Of a DNA stretch of 64,000 nt, positions 1 through 8,814 are shown in pieces (the stretch's first letter is position 1; each line of letters starts with the position of its first letter). The stretch covers positions 1 through 64,000 of the forward strand of contig CAWFOR010000023.1 of the NCBI GenBank assembly GCA_963817485.1, given 5' to 3'. The notes under the pieces are model-generated. The model worked only from the letters and a program-made list of their open reading frames with translations. It had not been told where the DNA came from and made no database searches. A program made the translations under genes and the position numbers. The stretch is from Hyphomicrobium_A sp963817485. Lineage in GTDB: Bacteria > Pseudomonadota > Alphaproteobacteria > Rhizobiales > Hyphomicrobiaceae.

Positions 1-157
1 CGGAAAAGGGATGCTGGCGACGGCACCACTCAGCGTGCCGCTCGATGCGACACCCGTGCGTACAGGCGCGGTGCCGCATTGATTGGCTGTTAGTGGCTGG
101 TGTTGCTGAAGCATCGGTGCGTGAAGCTCACGCACGCAATCGCGGTCGCTAGACTGG

Positions 158-2243
158 TCATGTTCCCGTTGAACGCCACATTCCACGCATGCGCGCCACA
201 ATATCAACCGTGACACCGGCAGGACGGGAACCACCTTGATAGTCGCGCCCAGCCACAGGCCACGTCTTCAGCTCAAAGTGCTCCAAAGTGGTCGTGGGTA
301 TGAAGCGCGTGCGAGCGGCATAGAGGTGCTTGTCCCCCTTCTTCGCCTGTTGATGCGTGTAGAAGCGCTGAGGAACCACGAGCACGAGCCGGTCTTTGGC
401 GCGGGTCATCGCGACGTAGAGCAGCCGCCGCTCCTCCTCGATGTCGTCTGCGGAGCCGGTTGCCATGTCAGAGGGGATACAACCATCGACCGCGTTGAGG
501 ATGAAGACTGCCTTCCACTCCTGGCCTTTGGCGGAGTGGATGGTCGAGAGGATGAGGTAGTCCTCATCTAGGTGCGGCGCACCGGCTTCGTCGCTGGTGG
601 CGCTCGGAGGATCGAGCGTGAGATCGGTCAGGAACCTTGCACGCGAAGGGTAGCCTGCGGCGATGCGCTGAAGTTGATCGAGATCACCAGCGCGAACCAC
701 AGCATCGGGGTAGCGTTGTTCCAGATGCGGCTGGTACCACTGGCGCACGCGGTCAAGTTCAGACGGCCACTCCAAGGCTTGCCCGTGCAGACCCAGCATG
801 AGCGCAACCAACTCGCGCCACTGATCCCCCGCTTTGGTCGGCGGACAGAACCTCGCCAGCGCCTCAACCGGATCGCTTCCGGCCATGTGGTCAAGCGCCT
901 TGCCCGCGGTGACTGGTCCCACACCTTCAAGAAGTTGAACGACGCGAAAGCCCGTCACCCGGTCAGCGGGGTTCTCGGCCCACCGTAGGATGGCCAGCAT
1001 GTCCTTGACGTGGGCCGCCTCGATGAACTTCAGGCCACCGAACTTGACGAAGGGGATGTTTCGCCGCGTCAGCTCGATTTCCAGCATCGCGCTATGACTT
1101 GAGGCGCGGAACAGGACCGCCTGCTCCTTCAGCGTCATTCCGGCTTCACGGTTCTCAAGGATGGCAGTGACGACACAGTCGACTTGACCCGCGTCGTCCA
1201 AGACCGAAACCAACGCTGGCTTCTGCCCGCTTCCTCTATGCGAGCGCAAGTCCTTGGTGAAGCGCTCGCGCGCCAGGCCGATCACGGCATTGGAGGCTGT
1301 CAGTATTGGTTGCGTCGACCGGTAGTTCTGCTCCAGCGTGATCAGGTTTGCGCAAGGCTCAAACTGCTTCGGGAAATCGAGGATGTTGCGCACCGTAGCC
1401 GCACGAAACCCGTAGATCGCCTGCGCGTCGTCGCCGACCACGGTGAGGCCGGCGCCATTCGGCTTGAGGCCGCGGAGGATCGACGCCTGCAGCGCGTTGG
1501 TGTCCTGGTACTCATCGACAAGAACATGGTCGAACAGCGCGCCAACCTCGTGCGCAAGCTCTGGCACCTTCATCAGTTCGGCCCAGTAGAGCAGCAGATC
1601 GTCGTAATCGAGCACGTGCTGCTTTTGCTTGGCGGCAACATAGGCATCGAACAGAATACGCAAATCCTTTTCCCACTCGGCGCACCACGGGAACTGCTTG
1701 CGCAGCACCACGTCGAGCGGCTCCGTGGCATTGACGGCTCGCGAATAGATGGCGAGGCATGTGGCCTTCAGCGGAAAGCGCTTCGCCTTCTTCTGGACAG
1801 ACGTTGCTCATGCCGCACGAGATTGACGAGGTCGGCCGGAGTCCTCGCGGTCGTGGATGGTGAAGGAGGGGTCGAGACCGACGGAGCCTGCGTACATGCG
1901 CAGGAGCCGCGCTCCCACCGCATGGAAGGTGCCCGACCAGGAGATGGGGCTTCGCGTGCCGGAACGTGCGCCGCCAAGAGCAGCAGCAATGATGCGCTCG
2001 GCTCTGCGCTCCATCTCGGCGGCTGCGCGGCGCGAGAAGGTCAGCAACAGGATACGGTTGGGATCGGCACCGTTCACGATCAAGTGGGCGACCCGGTGCG
2101 CAAGGGTATTGGTCTTGCCCGATCCGGCGCCGGCGATGATGAGAAGCGGACACGCGATATTGGCGACCGACGGCGATCACGCCGTGCTCTACGGCGCGGC
2201 GTTGCTCCGGATTGAGAGTGGCGAGATAATCCTTGCAGGCCAT
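158..2243 (-). pseudogene. UvrD/PcrA-type superfamily 1 ATP-dependent helicase, three frameshifts
   Basis: This is an SF1A 3'-5' DNA helicase of the UvrD/PcrA/Rep kind, which uses ATP to unwind DNA in repair or replication restart. Read on the minus strand, the N-terminus (LNPEQRRAVEHG, the Q-motif region) starts at the ATG at 2243. The Walker A segment (IIAGAGSGKTNT) lies in the next frame near 2110. The long remaining frame (1711 to 158) carries Walker B DEYQDT, GDDAQAIYGFRAA, QNYRST and, near the C-terminus, STIHSAKGQEWK and VAMTRAKDRL. Joining the parts needs three one-base shifts: near 2165, an extra base at about 1836-1837, and a missing base near 1775. The joined protein of about 690 residues fits the family. 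Homopolymer error or real decay cannot be told apart here. The next genes downstream and upstream are unrelated, so there is no operon context. Confidence 0.75.
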
Positions 2244-2496
2244 GACGCGCTCGGTCCGTAATTCGACCCAAGGCACTGGCCATGATTTGTTCCTGCTCGC
2301 CAAGCCCGAGCCTGCAAGGTGCACAGCGGATTACGATTTGGATGTCTGCTTCTGGCCCAGGAACGGACGTGATTGGATCGCATCGGTCATGTCTGCAAGT
2401 GACCCTTAGCAGACTTGGGCCCCTCCTATTCGATCAATTCCCCGTCTCGTTCGGCTAAGCGCGATGCCGCCGCGTGCGTTCCCGCCATCGACGGAG

Positions 2497-2676
2497 CTAG
2501 AGCACCCAGCCGAACGCAAGGTGCGCGAGGGAGTCGATGCCGCGGCGCATCATCCCGCCCCGCTCGACATCCTCGGCAGCGTAAAGCGGCACCTCATTGA
2601 CGGTGTTGGTCTGGCTCGTCACGCGCAGGGTCGCCACCCCGTGAGGAGCGGCTTCGCGAACATTTGTAGCGTTCAC
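2497..2676 (-). pseudogene. Possible C-terminal fragment of a D-alanyl-D-alanine carboxypeptidase
   Basis: An open frame of about 59 codons ends at the TAG at 2499-2497. It contains the pattern VTSQTNTVNEVPLYAAEDV followed by an amphipathic end (RGIDSLAHLAFGWVL). That layout, a short beta-rich segment, EVPLYAAEDV, then a membrane-binding helix, resembles the C-terminal end of DacF/PBP5-type carboxypeptidases of Rhizobiales. No catalytic SxxK or SxN domain lies upstream; the sequence runs straight into the DNA ligase, whose C-terminus overlaps this frame. It therefore looks like a gene tail left by a rearrangement or an assembly join. The identification is from memory of the family and is tentative. 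Confidence 0.35.
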
Positions 2677-3251
2677 GGTTTGCCTGGCGCCAAGGCTGCG
2701 TCTTGACCTTCACCCAACCGCAGTTCGGTCCCGCAACGTATGGTGCTGAGCGCTTCTTGCTGATGATGCCCTCGAGTTCCCATGCGTGCCGTCGCAGCGA
2801 GCAGTTTGTCGGCATCGTCGAAGCTCTCGAAGAAGCGCAGCAGGTCTTGGTCAGCGCCAGAGAGCAAATGGAGCAGCCGCTCGCGGCGCTGCTCCAGCGG
2901 CTCCTTGCGCACGTCCTTTCCATCGATCGCCAAAAGGTCGAAGCACCAAGCGCAGAGACCGGCGCTATTCCCGGCCATCAGACCTCGAAAATCTGGGATG
3001 CCATCAGCGTCGCATCCGACGATCTCAGCGTCGATGATGCAGGCCGGGAGCGCACGTAGCGCGTCGCGGATGATCGCGAAACGGCCGGAGATGTCCTTGC
3101 CGTTCTTGCTGAAGATGACGACCTCTGACGAGGAGCGGTGAAGCTGTGCTCGCCAGCCGTCGTGTTTCACTTCATGCAGCCAATCGGGTCCCGCGGGCGG
3201 AGCTGCGCGAAGTCTGGGATTGGCGATGGGGAGGAAGGTGGGACGCGGCAC
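2594..3251 (-). pseudogene. Short ATP-dependent DNA ligase (LigD/LigC adenylation-domain type), frameshifted
   Basis: This encodes a nucleotidyltransferase domain that seals DNA nicks with ATP, as in bacterial non-homologous end-joining ligases. Motif I is visible as EVKHDGWR, with Lys as the adenylated residue. Further motifs follow: FSKNGKDISGRF, IIDAEIVG (motif III region), CFDLLAIDG (motif IIIa), and after a shift ELEGIISKKRSAPY (motif IV) and GWVKVKT (motif V). A GTG at 3251 (PRPTFLPIANPRL) is the likely original start, giving a protein of about 200-215 residues, like the single-domain ligases of Bradyrhizobium relatives. One extra base in the CCC at 2779-2781 breaks the frame. The 5' end is fused in frame to a pqqE fragment, and the 3' end overlaps the carboxypeptidase-like tail. 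No Ku gene is seen nearby. Confidence 0.7.
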
Positions 3252-3284
3252 GCAGAAAGGATAGGCAGGCGCTCGATCAGGAGC

Positions 3285-3518
3285 AAGCTCGCCGCCGGAG
3301 AGGTGAACCTGCAGCACGCCGAGCGCGCCGGCCTGGCGCATCACGTCCTGCCACTCCGCCGTCGTCAGCTCGGCATCGCCGCGCCGCATGTCGACGGGGT
3401 TGGAGCAATAGGGACACTGCAGGGGACAACGGTAGGTGAGCTCCGCGAGCAGGCCGATCGGCGCGCGCGTACAGGTAGGCCTTCCCGCCTCGACAGCTTC
3501 CAGAGGTTCGAGCTGCAT
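3285..3518 (-). pseudogene. pqqE: pqqE N-terminal fragment (radical SAM, PQQ biosynthesis), truncated
   Basis: PqqE is the radical SAM enzyme that makes the Glu-Tyr crosslink in PqqA, the first step of pyrroloquinoline quinone synthesis. The fragment starts at the ATG at 3518 and carries the N-terminal radical SAM cluster motif CPLQCPYC (CxxxCxxC) and then VLQVHLSGGE near residue 77. The family is about 370 residues, so roughly four fifths is missing: the auxiliary cluster-binding SPASM part is absent. At about 3285 the frame runs without a stop into ligase sequence. The fragment lies 35 bases after pqqC, where pqqD would normally sit, and no pqqD is present. It cannot be a working PqqE. Confidence 0.75.
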
Positions 3519-3553
3519 GCACGCACCCACGTTGTCGTTGGTGTGCCCGTCGC

Positions 3554-4312
3554 TCACGCCAGCCGGTACGCGCCGGGCGGGACCATGCCCACGACGTACG
3601 CGAGATAGAGCGCGTCGAGCTGCGCCCACAGCACGTCGCACTTGAATTCGACCGCGGCGACGCAAGCTTCCTGCATCTCGCGCGTGCGGGCGTTCGCCTT
3701 CACGAACTCGAGCGCAAAGGTCGCGTCGCGCGGTGCCTGGCTCAGCCGGCGCTTGAAGTAGGCCATGACGTCGTCGTTGACGAAGTCGTAGTTCGCCAGC
3801 ATGCCGGCGATGCGCTCGCGGTGTATGGAAGGCGCGAACAACTCCGTGAGCGAGGAGGCGGCCGCGACGACGAGCGGCTGCTCGACGACGAAGCGCACGT
3901 ACGCCTCGACCGCAAACCGGGTGGCCGGCAAGGCGCCGCGCATGCTCGTCACGTAGTCGCGATCGAGCCCGAGGCAGTCGGTGAGCTTGAGCCAACGCTC
4001 GATGCCGCCATGCTCCTCCGGCAGCAGGCCGTCATGGTCGTGCACCCGGTGGATCCACTCGCGGCGCAGCTCGCGGTCGTAGGTGCGGCTCATGAACGCC
4101 GCATCCTTGCGCGGAATGGCTTCCTGATAGACGTAGCGGTTCAAGGCCCAGGCCGTGACCTGGCCTTTGGTCAGCTTGCCCCCGTGCAACATCTTATGGA
4201 ACTCGTGCTTGTCGTGATAGCGCTCGGGTCCGACGGCGCGTATGCGCGCCTCGAACTCTACCGGGCTCCAGGGCTGCTCCAGCGTCTCGAACTTCTTCAC
4301 GAACTCGTTCAC
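3554..4312 (-). CDS. pqqC: Pyrroloquinoline-quinone synthase PqqC
   Basis: PqqC catalyses the last step of PQQ formation, ring closure and eight-electron oxidation of the AHQQ precursor, in the cytosol without a metal. The 252-residue protein matches the usual PqqC length. Family sequence is clear throughout, with HDKHEFHKMLHGGKL, RYVYQEAIPRKDAAFMS and IERWLKLTDCLGL, including the conserved His and Lys residues around the active site. The start is GTG at 4312 with AGGAGG five bases upstream. The gene is complete, but its usual partners are missing: upstream comes divergent ubiM rather than pqqB, and downstream only a piece of pqqE. Either the rest of the pathway is elsewhere or this is a leftover. 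Confidence 0.93.
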   Translation of the reverse strand: MNEFVKKFETLEQPWSPVEFEARIRAVGPERYHDKHEFHKMLHGGKLTKGQVTAWALNRYVYQEAIPRKDAAFMSRTYDRELRREWIHRVHDHDGLLPEEHGGIERWLKLTDCLGLDRDYVTSMRGALPATRFAVEAYVRFVVEQPLVVAAASSLTELFAPSIHRERIAGMLANYDFVNDDVMAYFKRRLSQAPRDATFALEFVKANARTREMQEACVAAVEFKCDVLWAQLDALYLAYVVGMVPPGAYRLA

Positions 4313-4574
4313 GGCGTCCTCCTAGATTTTGCTTGGAGGCACTGTGGTGCGAACGGCCGGAGCACGCTTGATCCACGTCAAGAAGCCGATCACGCGGAGG
4401 GTCAAAGCTCCGTGAGCTGGCCCGTGCTGCTCCACCATCTCGCTCTCGGCGACGACGCGTGTCGCATTGAGCTGTGCGGCAATTCGCGCTCGCGCGTTTG
4501 AGGTGCATCAAGCGCGGTGCGGCGCTTCCACCCCAAGCTCGGCTCATCGGATTCGCTGGCGGCGGGGTGAGGGG

Positions 4575-5771
4575 TTGCAAGCTCGCTACGATATGGTGAT
4601 CGTCGGCGCTGGCCCGGCGGGTTTGAGCCTCGCCTGCCTTGCCGGCGCGGCGGGGCTGAAGATCGCCGTCGTCGATGAGCAGCGCGAAGAGCAGCTCGCC
4701 GCGCCGGCCTATGACGGCCGGGACATCGCGCTGACGCACCGCTCGGTGCAGTGTCTGAAGCAAGCCGGCGTTTGGGGCGCGATTACCGCCGCCGATATCG
4801 CGCCCATCAGACGGGCCTGCGTCAAGAACGCGGGAGACTCCAGCCTCCTGACCTTCGATCCCAATGGCACAGGCGAGGCAGCGCTCGGCTATCTCGTCAG
4901 CAACCAGGTCCTGCGCGCGGCGCTCTACGCTGCGGCCAAGATGAGCGACACCATCGAGCTCGTGACCGGCGAGGCCGCAGAAGGTCTGAAGCTTGACGGT
5001 GCGCTGGCGGAGGTTTCGCTCGCATCGGGAAAGGTCTTCGCCGCGCGGCTCGTCGTCGCCGCCGACAGCCGCTTCTCGAAGCTGCGCCGCATGGCGGGGA
5101 TCGGCGCCGACATTCGCGATTTCGGACGCGTCTGCATCGTCTGCCGCATAAAGCACGAGCAGGCGCACGACGGCACCGCCTACGAGTGGTTCGATACCGA
5201 TCAGACGCTGGCGGTGCTCCCGCTCAACAACTGCGAGTCCTCAATCGTGCTGACGCTGCCCGCGACCGCGGCGGCGCGCGCGATGGAAGTGCCGGCGCCG
5301 GCCTTCGCGGCAGATGTCGAGCGGCGATTTACGCGGCGCTGGGGCGCGATGGAGCTGTCGGGCGCGCGCCATGCCTATCCGCTGGTCGGCGTCTATGCGG
5401 ATCGCTTCGTCGCGAAGCGTTTCGCGCTCATCGGCGACGCCGCCGTCGGCATGCATCCCGTGACGGCGCACGGCTTCAATTTCGGGCTCAGGGGGGCCGC
5501 GAGCCTCGCGGCCCGGGTGGGTGCGGCGGCTCGTGCCGGCGTCGACATCGGCTCAGCGTCGCTGCTCGAGGCCTACGACCGCGAGCACCGCCGGGCCACG
5601 CTTCCGCTCTATGTGGCCACCAACGCGCTGGTCCGGCTCTACACCGACAACGGTGCGGCGGCGCGACTGGCGCGCAGCGGGATCCTGCGCCTCGGCGAGC
5701 GCATGACGCCCATCAAGAATTTCATGCTGCGGCGGCTGATGGAAGTCGACGCCACGCCGGCGTTGACCTGA
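4575..5771 (+). CDS. ubiM: UbiM-type FAD-dependent ubiquinone hydroxylase
   Basis: This is a flavin monooxygenase of the UbiH/UbiF/Coq6 family that hydroxylates the aromatic ring of a ubiquinone precursor at the inner membrane. The UbiM subgroup of Alphaproteobacteria fits best, judged by the region DGRDIALTHRSVQCL. The N-terminus has the FAD dinucleotide motif GAGPAG (residues 11-16); the second FAD motif GDAAVGMHP lies near residue 287, followed by GFNFGLRGA. The protein is about 398 residues, normal for the family. I chose TTG at 4575 because GGGGTGAGGGG precedes it; an ATG at 4467 would add 36 residues without family similarity. It is 28 bases upstream of a cytochrome P450 gene on the same strand, so cotranscription is likely. 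Confidence 0.85.
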   Translation: MQARYDMVIVGAGPAGLSLACLAGAAGLKIAVVDEQREEQLAAPAYDGRDIALTHRSVQCLKQAGVWGAITAADIAPIRRACVKNAGDSSLLTFDPNGTGEAALGYLVSNQVLRAALYAAAKMSDTIELVTGEAAEGLKLDGALAEVSLASGKVFAARLVVAADSRFSKLRRMAGIGADIRDFGRVCIVCRIKHEQAHDGTAYEWFDTDQTLAVLPLNNCESSIVLTLPATAAARAMEVPAPAFAADVERRFTRRWGAMELSGARHAYPLVGVYADRFVAKRFALIGDAAVGMHPVTAHGFNFGLRGAASLAARVGAAARAGVDIGSASLLEAYDREHRRATLPLYVATNALVRLYTDNGAAARLARSGILRLGERMTPIKNFMLRRLMEVDATPALT

Positions 5772-5799
5772 TTGGCTTTGCATTTCTCGGGGAGCGATC

Positions 5800-7158
5800 A
5801 TGACGAGTGAAGCGCACGCTTATTCGCAAACGCTGGGTGAGGAGCAGAGCATCTGGTTCAAGATCCAGCCCTTCATCAACGCTGACGATCCGATGGCCGT
5901 GCTCGTCCGCCTGAGCCAGCGCTATGGCGGCTGCATTCCCATCAATTTCCGCTCCGAGAAGATCTATATCCTGAGCGAGATCGAGCACGCCCGCCGCGTC
6001 CTCGTCGACAACGTCGACAACTACGTGAAGTACTTCGACGGGCTGAAGCCGATCTTCGGCCACGCGATGATCACCGTCGACGGCGCGTTGTGGCAGAAGG
6101 TGCGCCAGCCGCAGCAGCCCTACTTCCATCCCGACGTCTATGCCGAGTACGTCCCCTACCTCCTCGTCTCCCTCAACAAGAAGATGGAGGAGTGGTCGAA
6201 GCTCGCCCAGAGCGGCGCTACGTTCGAGATGCTGGAGGAGACCTGGGGGCTCGCCGCGGACATGATCTGCCGCGCGCTTTTCGACCGCGAGGTCCCCTTC
6301 AATCCGCATGCCGTCTTCGGCGCCGTCAAAGCCTATACGGACGCCTCCAACCACCGTTCGATCCGTCTGAAGAAGGCGAGCGGAGAGCTCACCGACGTGA
6401 CGGATGAGGAGCCGCCCGCGCACGCGATCGGCGCCTGGCTCACGCTGCCCGAAGCCGTGATCTCGGCCGAGCCTTGGCAGGGGCGGGAGAAGACGCTGCT
6501 GAAGATGATGCAAGCAGCCGAAGCCTCCGGCTTGCCGGCGTGGGACCACGCCCAGGTGCAGGATGAGATCAAGCAGTACCTGTGGGCCGGCACCGAGACG
6601 ACGGCGCTGACGCTCGGTTGGACGCTCTATCTCCTCTCGCGCCACCCCGAGGTCGCCGACAAGATCCGCCGCGAGGCCGACGAGGTCTACGGCACGCGGA
6701 GCCCCACCGCGGCCGACGTGGAGCGTCTTTCCTATACGCGCTCGGTCATGCTCGAGGCGCTGCGGCTCTACCCGCCGGCCTGGGCGCTCATCCGCACGGC
6801 GGTCGCCGACGACGAGATCGCCGGCCACAAGATCAAGGCGGGCGACCGCATCGTGCTGTGCCCCTACGTCATCCATCACGACGCGAAATACTGGGAGGAC
6901 CCGGAGGAGTTCCGACCCGAGCGCTTCGAGCCGGGCCGCATCAAGAAGCGCGTCAAGTACAGCTATCTGCCCTTCGGCGCGGGCAAGCGCTTTTGCCTCG
7001 GCGGCCAGCTCTCGCAGATGGAGGTCGCCCTCGCGCTCACGCAGCTCTTGCGCCGGTTCAGGCCCGAGTACGTTGGGCACACGCCCCCGCGCGTTGCCGC
7101 GAGCGTGACGCTGATGCCGAAGGACGGCCTGCCCTTCCGCCTGCATGAGTTGTCGTGA
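5800..7158 (+). CDS. Cytochrome P450
   Basis: A 452-residue soluble heme-thiolate monooxygenase. The expected landmarks are present in order: the I-helix oxygen-activation motif AGTETT (about residue 263-268), the K-helix ExxR in EALRLYPP, the PERF motif in FRPERFEP, and the heme loop FGAGKRFCLGG with Cys399 as axial ligand. There is no N-terminal membrane anchor and no fused reductase, so it needs separate redox partners. The natural substrate cannot be read from the sequence. It sits between ubiM and a CDGSH iron-sulfur protein on one strand with short gaps (28 and 40 bases), which suggests a small oxidative operon; the CDGSH protein could be an electron-transfer partner, but this is only inference. 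A GGGGAGCG ribosome-binding site precedes the ATG. Confidence 0.93.
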   Translation: MTSEAHAYSQTLGEEQSIWFKIQPFINADDPMAVLVRLSQRYGGCIPINFRSEKIYILSEIEHARRVLVDNVDNYVKYFDGLKPIFGHAMITVDGALWQKVRQPQQPYFHPDVYAEYVPYLLVSLNKKMEEWSKLAQSGATFEMLEETWGLAADMICRALFDREVPFNPHAVFGAVKAYTDASNHRSIRLKKASGELTDVTDEEPPAHAIGAWLTLPEAVISAEPWQGREKTLLKMMQAAEASGLPAWDHAQVQDEIKQYLWAGTETTALTLGWTLYLLSRHPEVADKIRREADEVYGTRSPTAADVERLSYTRSVMLEALRLYPPAWALIRTAVADDEIAGHKIKAGDRIVLCPYVIHHDAKYWEDPEEFRPERFEPGRIKKRVKYSYLPFGAGKRFCLGGQLSQMEVALALTQLLRRFRPEYVGHTPPRVAASVTLMPKDGLPFRLHELS

Positions 7159-7198
7159 GCAACGGGTGCGCGTCTAAGAAACAAGAAGGGAGGCGACG

Positions 7199-7441
7199 AT
7201 GCCGGTCGAGGTGATTGCAGCGCAGATGAGCCCCTATGCGGTCGAGGTAAAAGCCGGCCAGACCTACAAGTGGTGCCGCTGCGGGCGCAGCCGGGCGCAG
7301 CCGTTCTGCGATGAGTCGCACGCCGGCACCGGGATCGAGCCGCTCGCGTTCGTGGCCGAGCGAACGGAGACCGTCATCCTGTGCGGTTGCAAGGAGACGG
7401 GAAGCGCGCCCTTCTGCGATGGGACACACAACGTGCTTTGA
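7199..7441 (+). CDS. Double CDGSH iron-sulfur domain protein
   Basis: An 80-residue protein with two CDGSH-type motifs: WCRCGRSRAQPFCDESH around residues 24-40 and CGCKETGSAPFCDGTH near the C-terminus. Each supplies three Cys and one His, the ligand set of the labile [2Fe-2S] cluster of mitoNEET-like proteins. Bacterial two-motif versions are small cytosolic iron-sulfur proteins thought to act in electron or cluster transfer. The ribosome-binding site GAAGGGAGG lies just upstream. It ends the ubiM-P450 run; the next gene (glucokinase) faces it on the other strand. Its role next to a P450 is suggestive but unproven. Confidence 0.88.
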   Translation: MPVEVIAAQMSPYAVEVKAGQTYKWCRCGRSRAQPFCDESHAGTGIEPLAFVAERTETVILCGCKETGSAPFCDGTHNVL

Positions 7442-7469
7442 CGCTTTGACCGGCCCCGCCCAGCCAGGG

Positions 7470-8462
7470 CTAGCAGCCGTTGCGCTCTTGCCGCAGCAGC
7501 TCCGCGGCGCCCAGCAGTGCCGCAAACGGGCGGATGACGACGTACGTCGGGATCCCGGCAAGATAGTTGCTGAACCGGCCCTTCGCCTCGAAGCGCTCGC
7601 GGAAGGCCGACTGCACAAACGTCGCCCCGAGCTTCGGCACGATGCCGCCAGCGATATAGATCCCACCGCGCGCTCCGAGCGTCAGCGCAAGGTTGCCGGC
7701 GACGGTGCCGAGCATCGCGCAGAACATCTCCGTCGCTTCGCTCGCGAAGCGATCGCTGGTCCGCGCCTCGGGATGACTGATCTCCTCTGCCGTGAGGGGT
7801 ACCGCGGGGGCGTGGGCAAGCTCGCGCAAGGCGGCGTAGAGATTGACGAGGCCGGGCCCAGAGAGCACGCGCTCGGCGGAGACGTGCCCGAAGCGGCGGC
7901 GGAGCACCTCGAGCACGGCACTTTCGCGCGCATCCGTCGCCGCCATGGTGACATGGCCACCCTCGCCCGGAAGGGCGACGGCGCCGAATGCCCCGCCCGA
8001 CGTCCCTGGCACGAGTGCACTGACGCCAAGCCCGCTTCCGGGGCCCAGTATGCCGATGGGCGCGCCGGCTAAGGGCTCGCCGCCGCCGACCTTGATGAGC
8101 TCGTCGGGGGTGAGATGGGGAACCGCGAGCGCATTGGCGTGAAAGTCGTTGACGATCTGAAGCCGCACCAGCCCGAGCGCTTCGCGCAAGGCCTCGGTGG
8201 AGAAGGTCCAGGGATGGTTGGTGAGACTGACGATGTCGCCGTCGGGCGAGGAAGCGATCGCGAGCACCGAGTGAGACGGGGTTGCCTCCGGTGCCTCTGC
8301 GAGAAAGGCCACGATCGCGTCAGCGAGTGTGGGGAAGTCGTTGCACAGGATCGCGCGCGTTAAGGCGATGCCGCCATCCGGCCGTACGAGCGCAAAGCGC
8401 GCGTTCGTCGCGCCGATGTCGCCGACGAGCCCCCATTCGGCGCTGCAATCGATGGCAGTCAT
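7470..8462 (-). CDS. glk: Glucokinase (ROK-independent, bacterial Glk family)
   Basis: Glucokinase phosphorylates glucose to glucose 6-phosphate with ATP in the cytosol. The N-terminal phosphate-binding motif is GLVGDIGATNARFAL, followed by the glucose-binding region IVNDFHANALAVP with the catalytic Asp, then GPGSGLGVS, LPGEGGHV and the C-terminal IAGGIVPK. About 330 residues when started at the ATG at 8462, the usual length; a start at 8543 would add 27 non-conserved residues. It is divergent from the GH15 glucoamylase-like gene at 8815, so glucose released from glucan or trehalose could be trapped by this enzyme. It converges with the CDGSH gene. Confidence 0.9.
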   Translation of the reverse strand: MTAIDCSAEWGLVGDIGATNARFALVRPDGGIALTRAILCNDFPTLADAIVAFLAEAPEATPSHSVLAIASSPDGDIVSLTNHPWTFSTEALREALGLVRLQIVNDFHANALAVPHLTPDELIKVGGGEPLAGAPIGILGPGSGLGVSALVPGTSGGAFGAVALPGEGGHVTMAATDARESAVLEVLRRRFGHVSAERVLSGPGLVNLYAALRELAHAPAVPLTAEEISHPEARTSDRFASEATEMFCAMLGTVAGNLALTLGARGGIYIAGGIVPKLGATFVQSAFRERFEAKGRFSNYLAGIPTYVVIRPFAALLGAAELLRQERNGC

Positions 8463-8716
8463 GCTCTCGCTGGCTCCGCCTGCACGGGTCGCCGCCCGCA
8501 AGGACATTTCTCCGACATGGAGTGCTGGTCTACCCTCTGCCATTCTCGCCGCCTAGGGCTGTCGCGAGAGAGTTAATGGTGGCAGCCGCGCGGACGTTGC
8601 CTCGGCGAGGCCTCCGGCGACCTTACCGGTGTCGCACGGCGGGAGGCCCACGGATTAGGCATTTCGAGGAACGGAACTTCCGGGCGGTCAATGCTTTGAC
8701 CAAGATCGGTCACGCC

Positions 8717-8752
8717 CCGATCCACGGCCCGATCTACGGCCCGATCCACGGC
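8717..8752. repeat. Three tandem 12-bp units in the glk/GH15 divergent region
   Basis: Three head-to-tail copies of CCGATCYACGGC at 8717-8728, 8729-8740 and 8741-8752; the middle copy has T in place of C at position 7. They lie 62 bases upstream of the GH15 start and about 255 bases upstream of the glucokinase start. They may be regulator binding sites or a neutral minisatellite. Confidence 0.6.
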
Positions 8753-8814
8753 ATGAGAGGAAGCGCCGGCACGTGACATACAATGTGCCCCTTCCCGGAC
8801 TTCAGAAGGCGCCG

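Noticed and set aside
2..82. A 26-codon plus-strand frame running in from the left edge and ending at a TGA
   Set aside because: Too short to identify; it could be the end of a gene outside the window, but there is no motif to support it.
3519..3995. N-terminal 159 codons of a 440-codon minus-strand frame joined to pqqE
   Set aside because: They are a shadow of pqqC in another frame (Arg-rich composition). The real pqqE start is the ATG at 3518.
4322..4438. A 38-codon minus-strand frame ending in a TAG that overlaps the pqqC ribosome-binding site
   Set aside because: No recognisable family, no good ribosome-binding site of its own, and no match to pqqA or pqqB. It may be chance in the divergent promoter region.
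8700..8760. CRISPR-like repeats upstream of GH15
   Set aside because: The 12-bp units are directly adjacent with no spacers. No cas genes are present.
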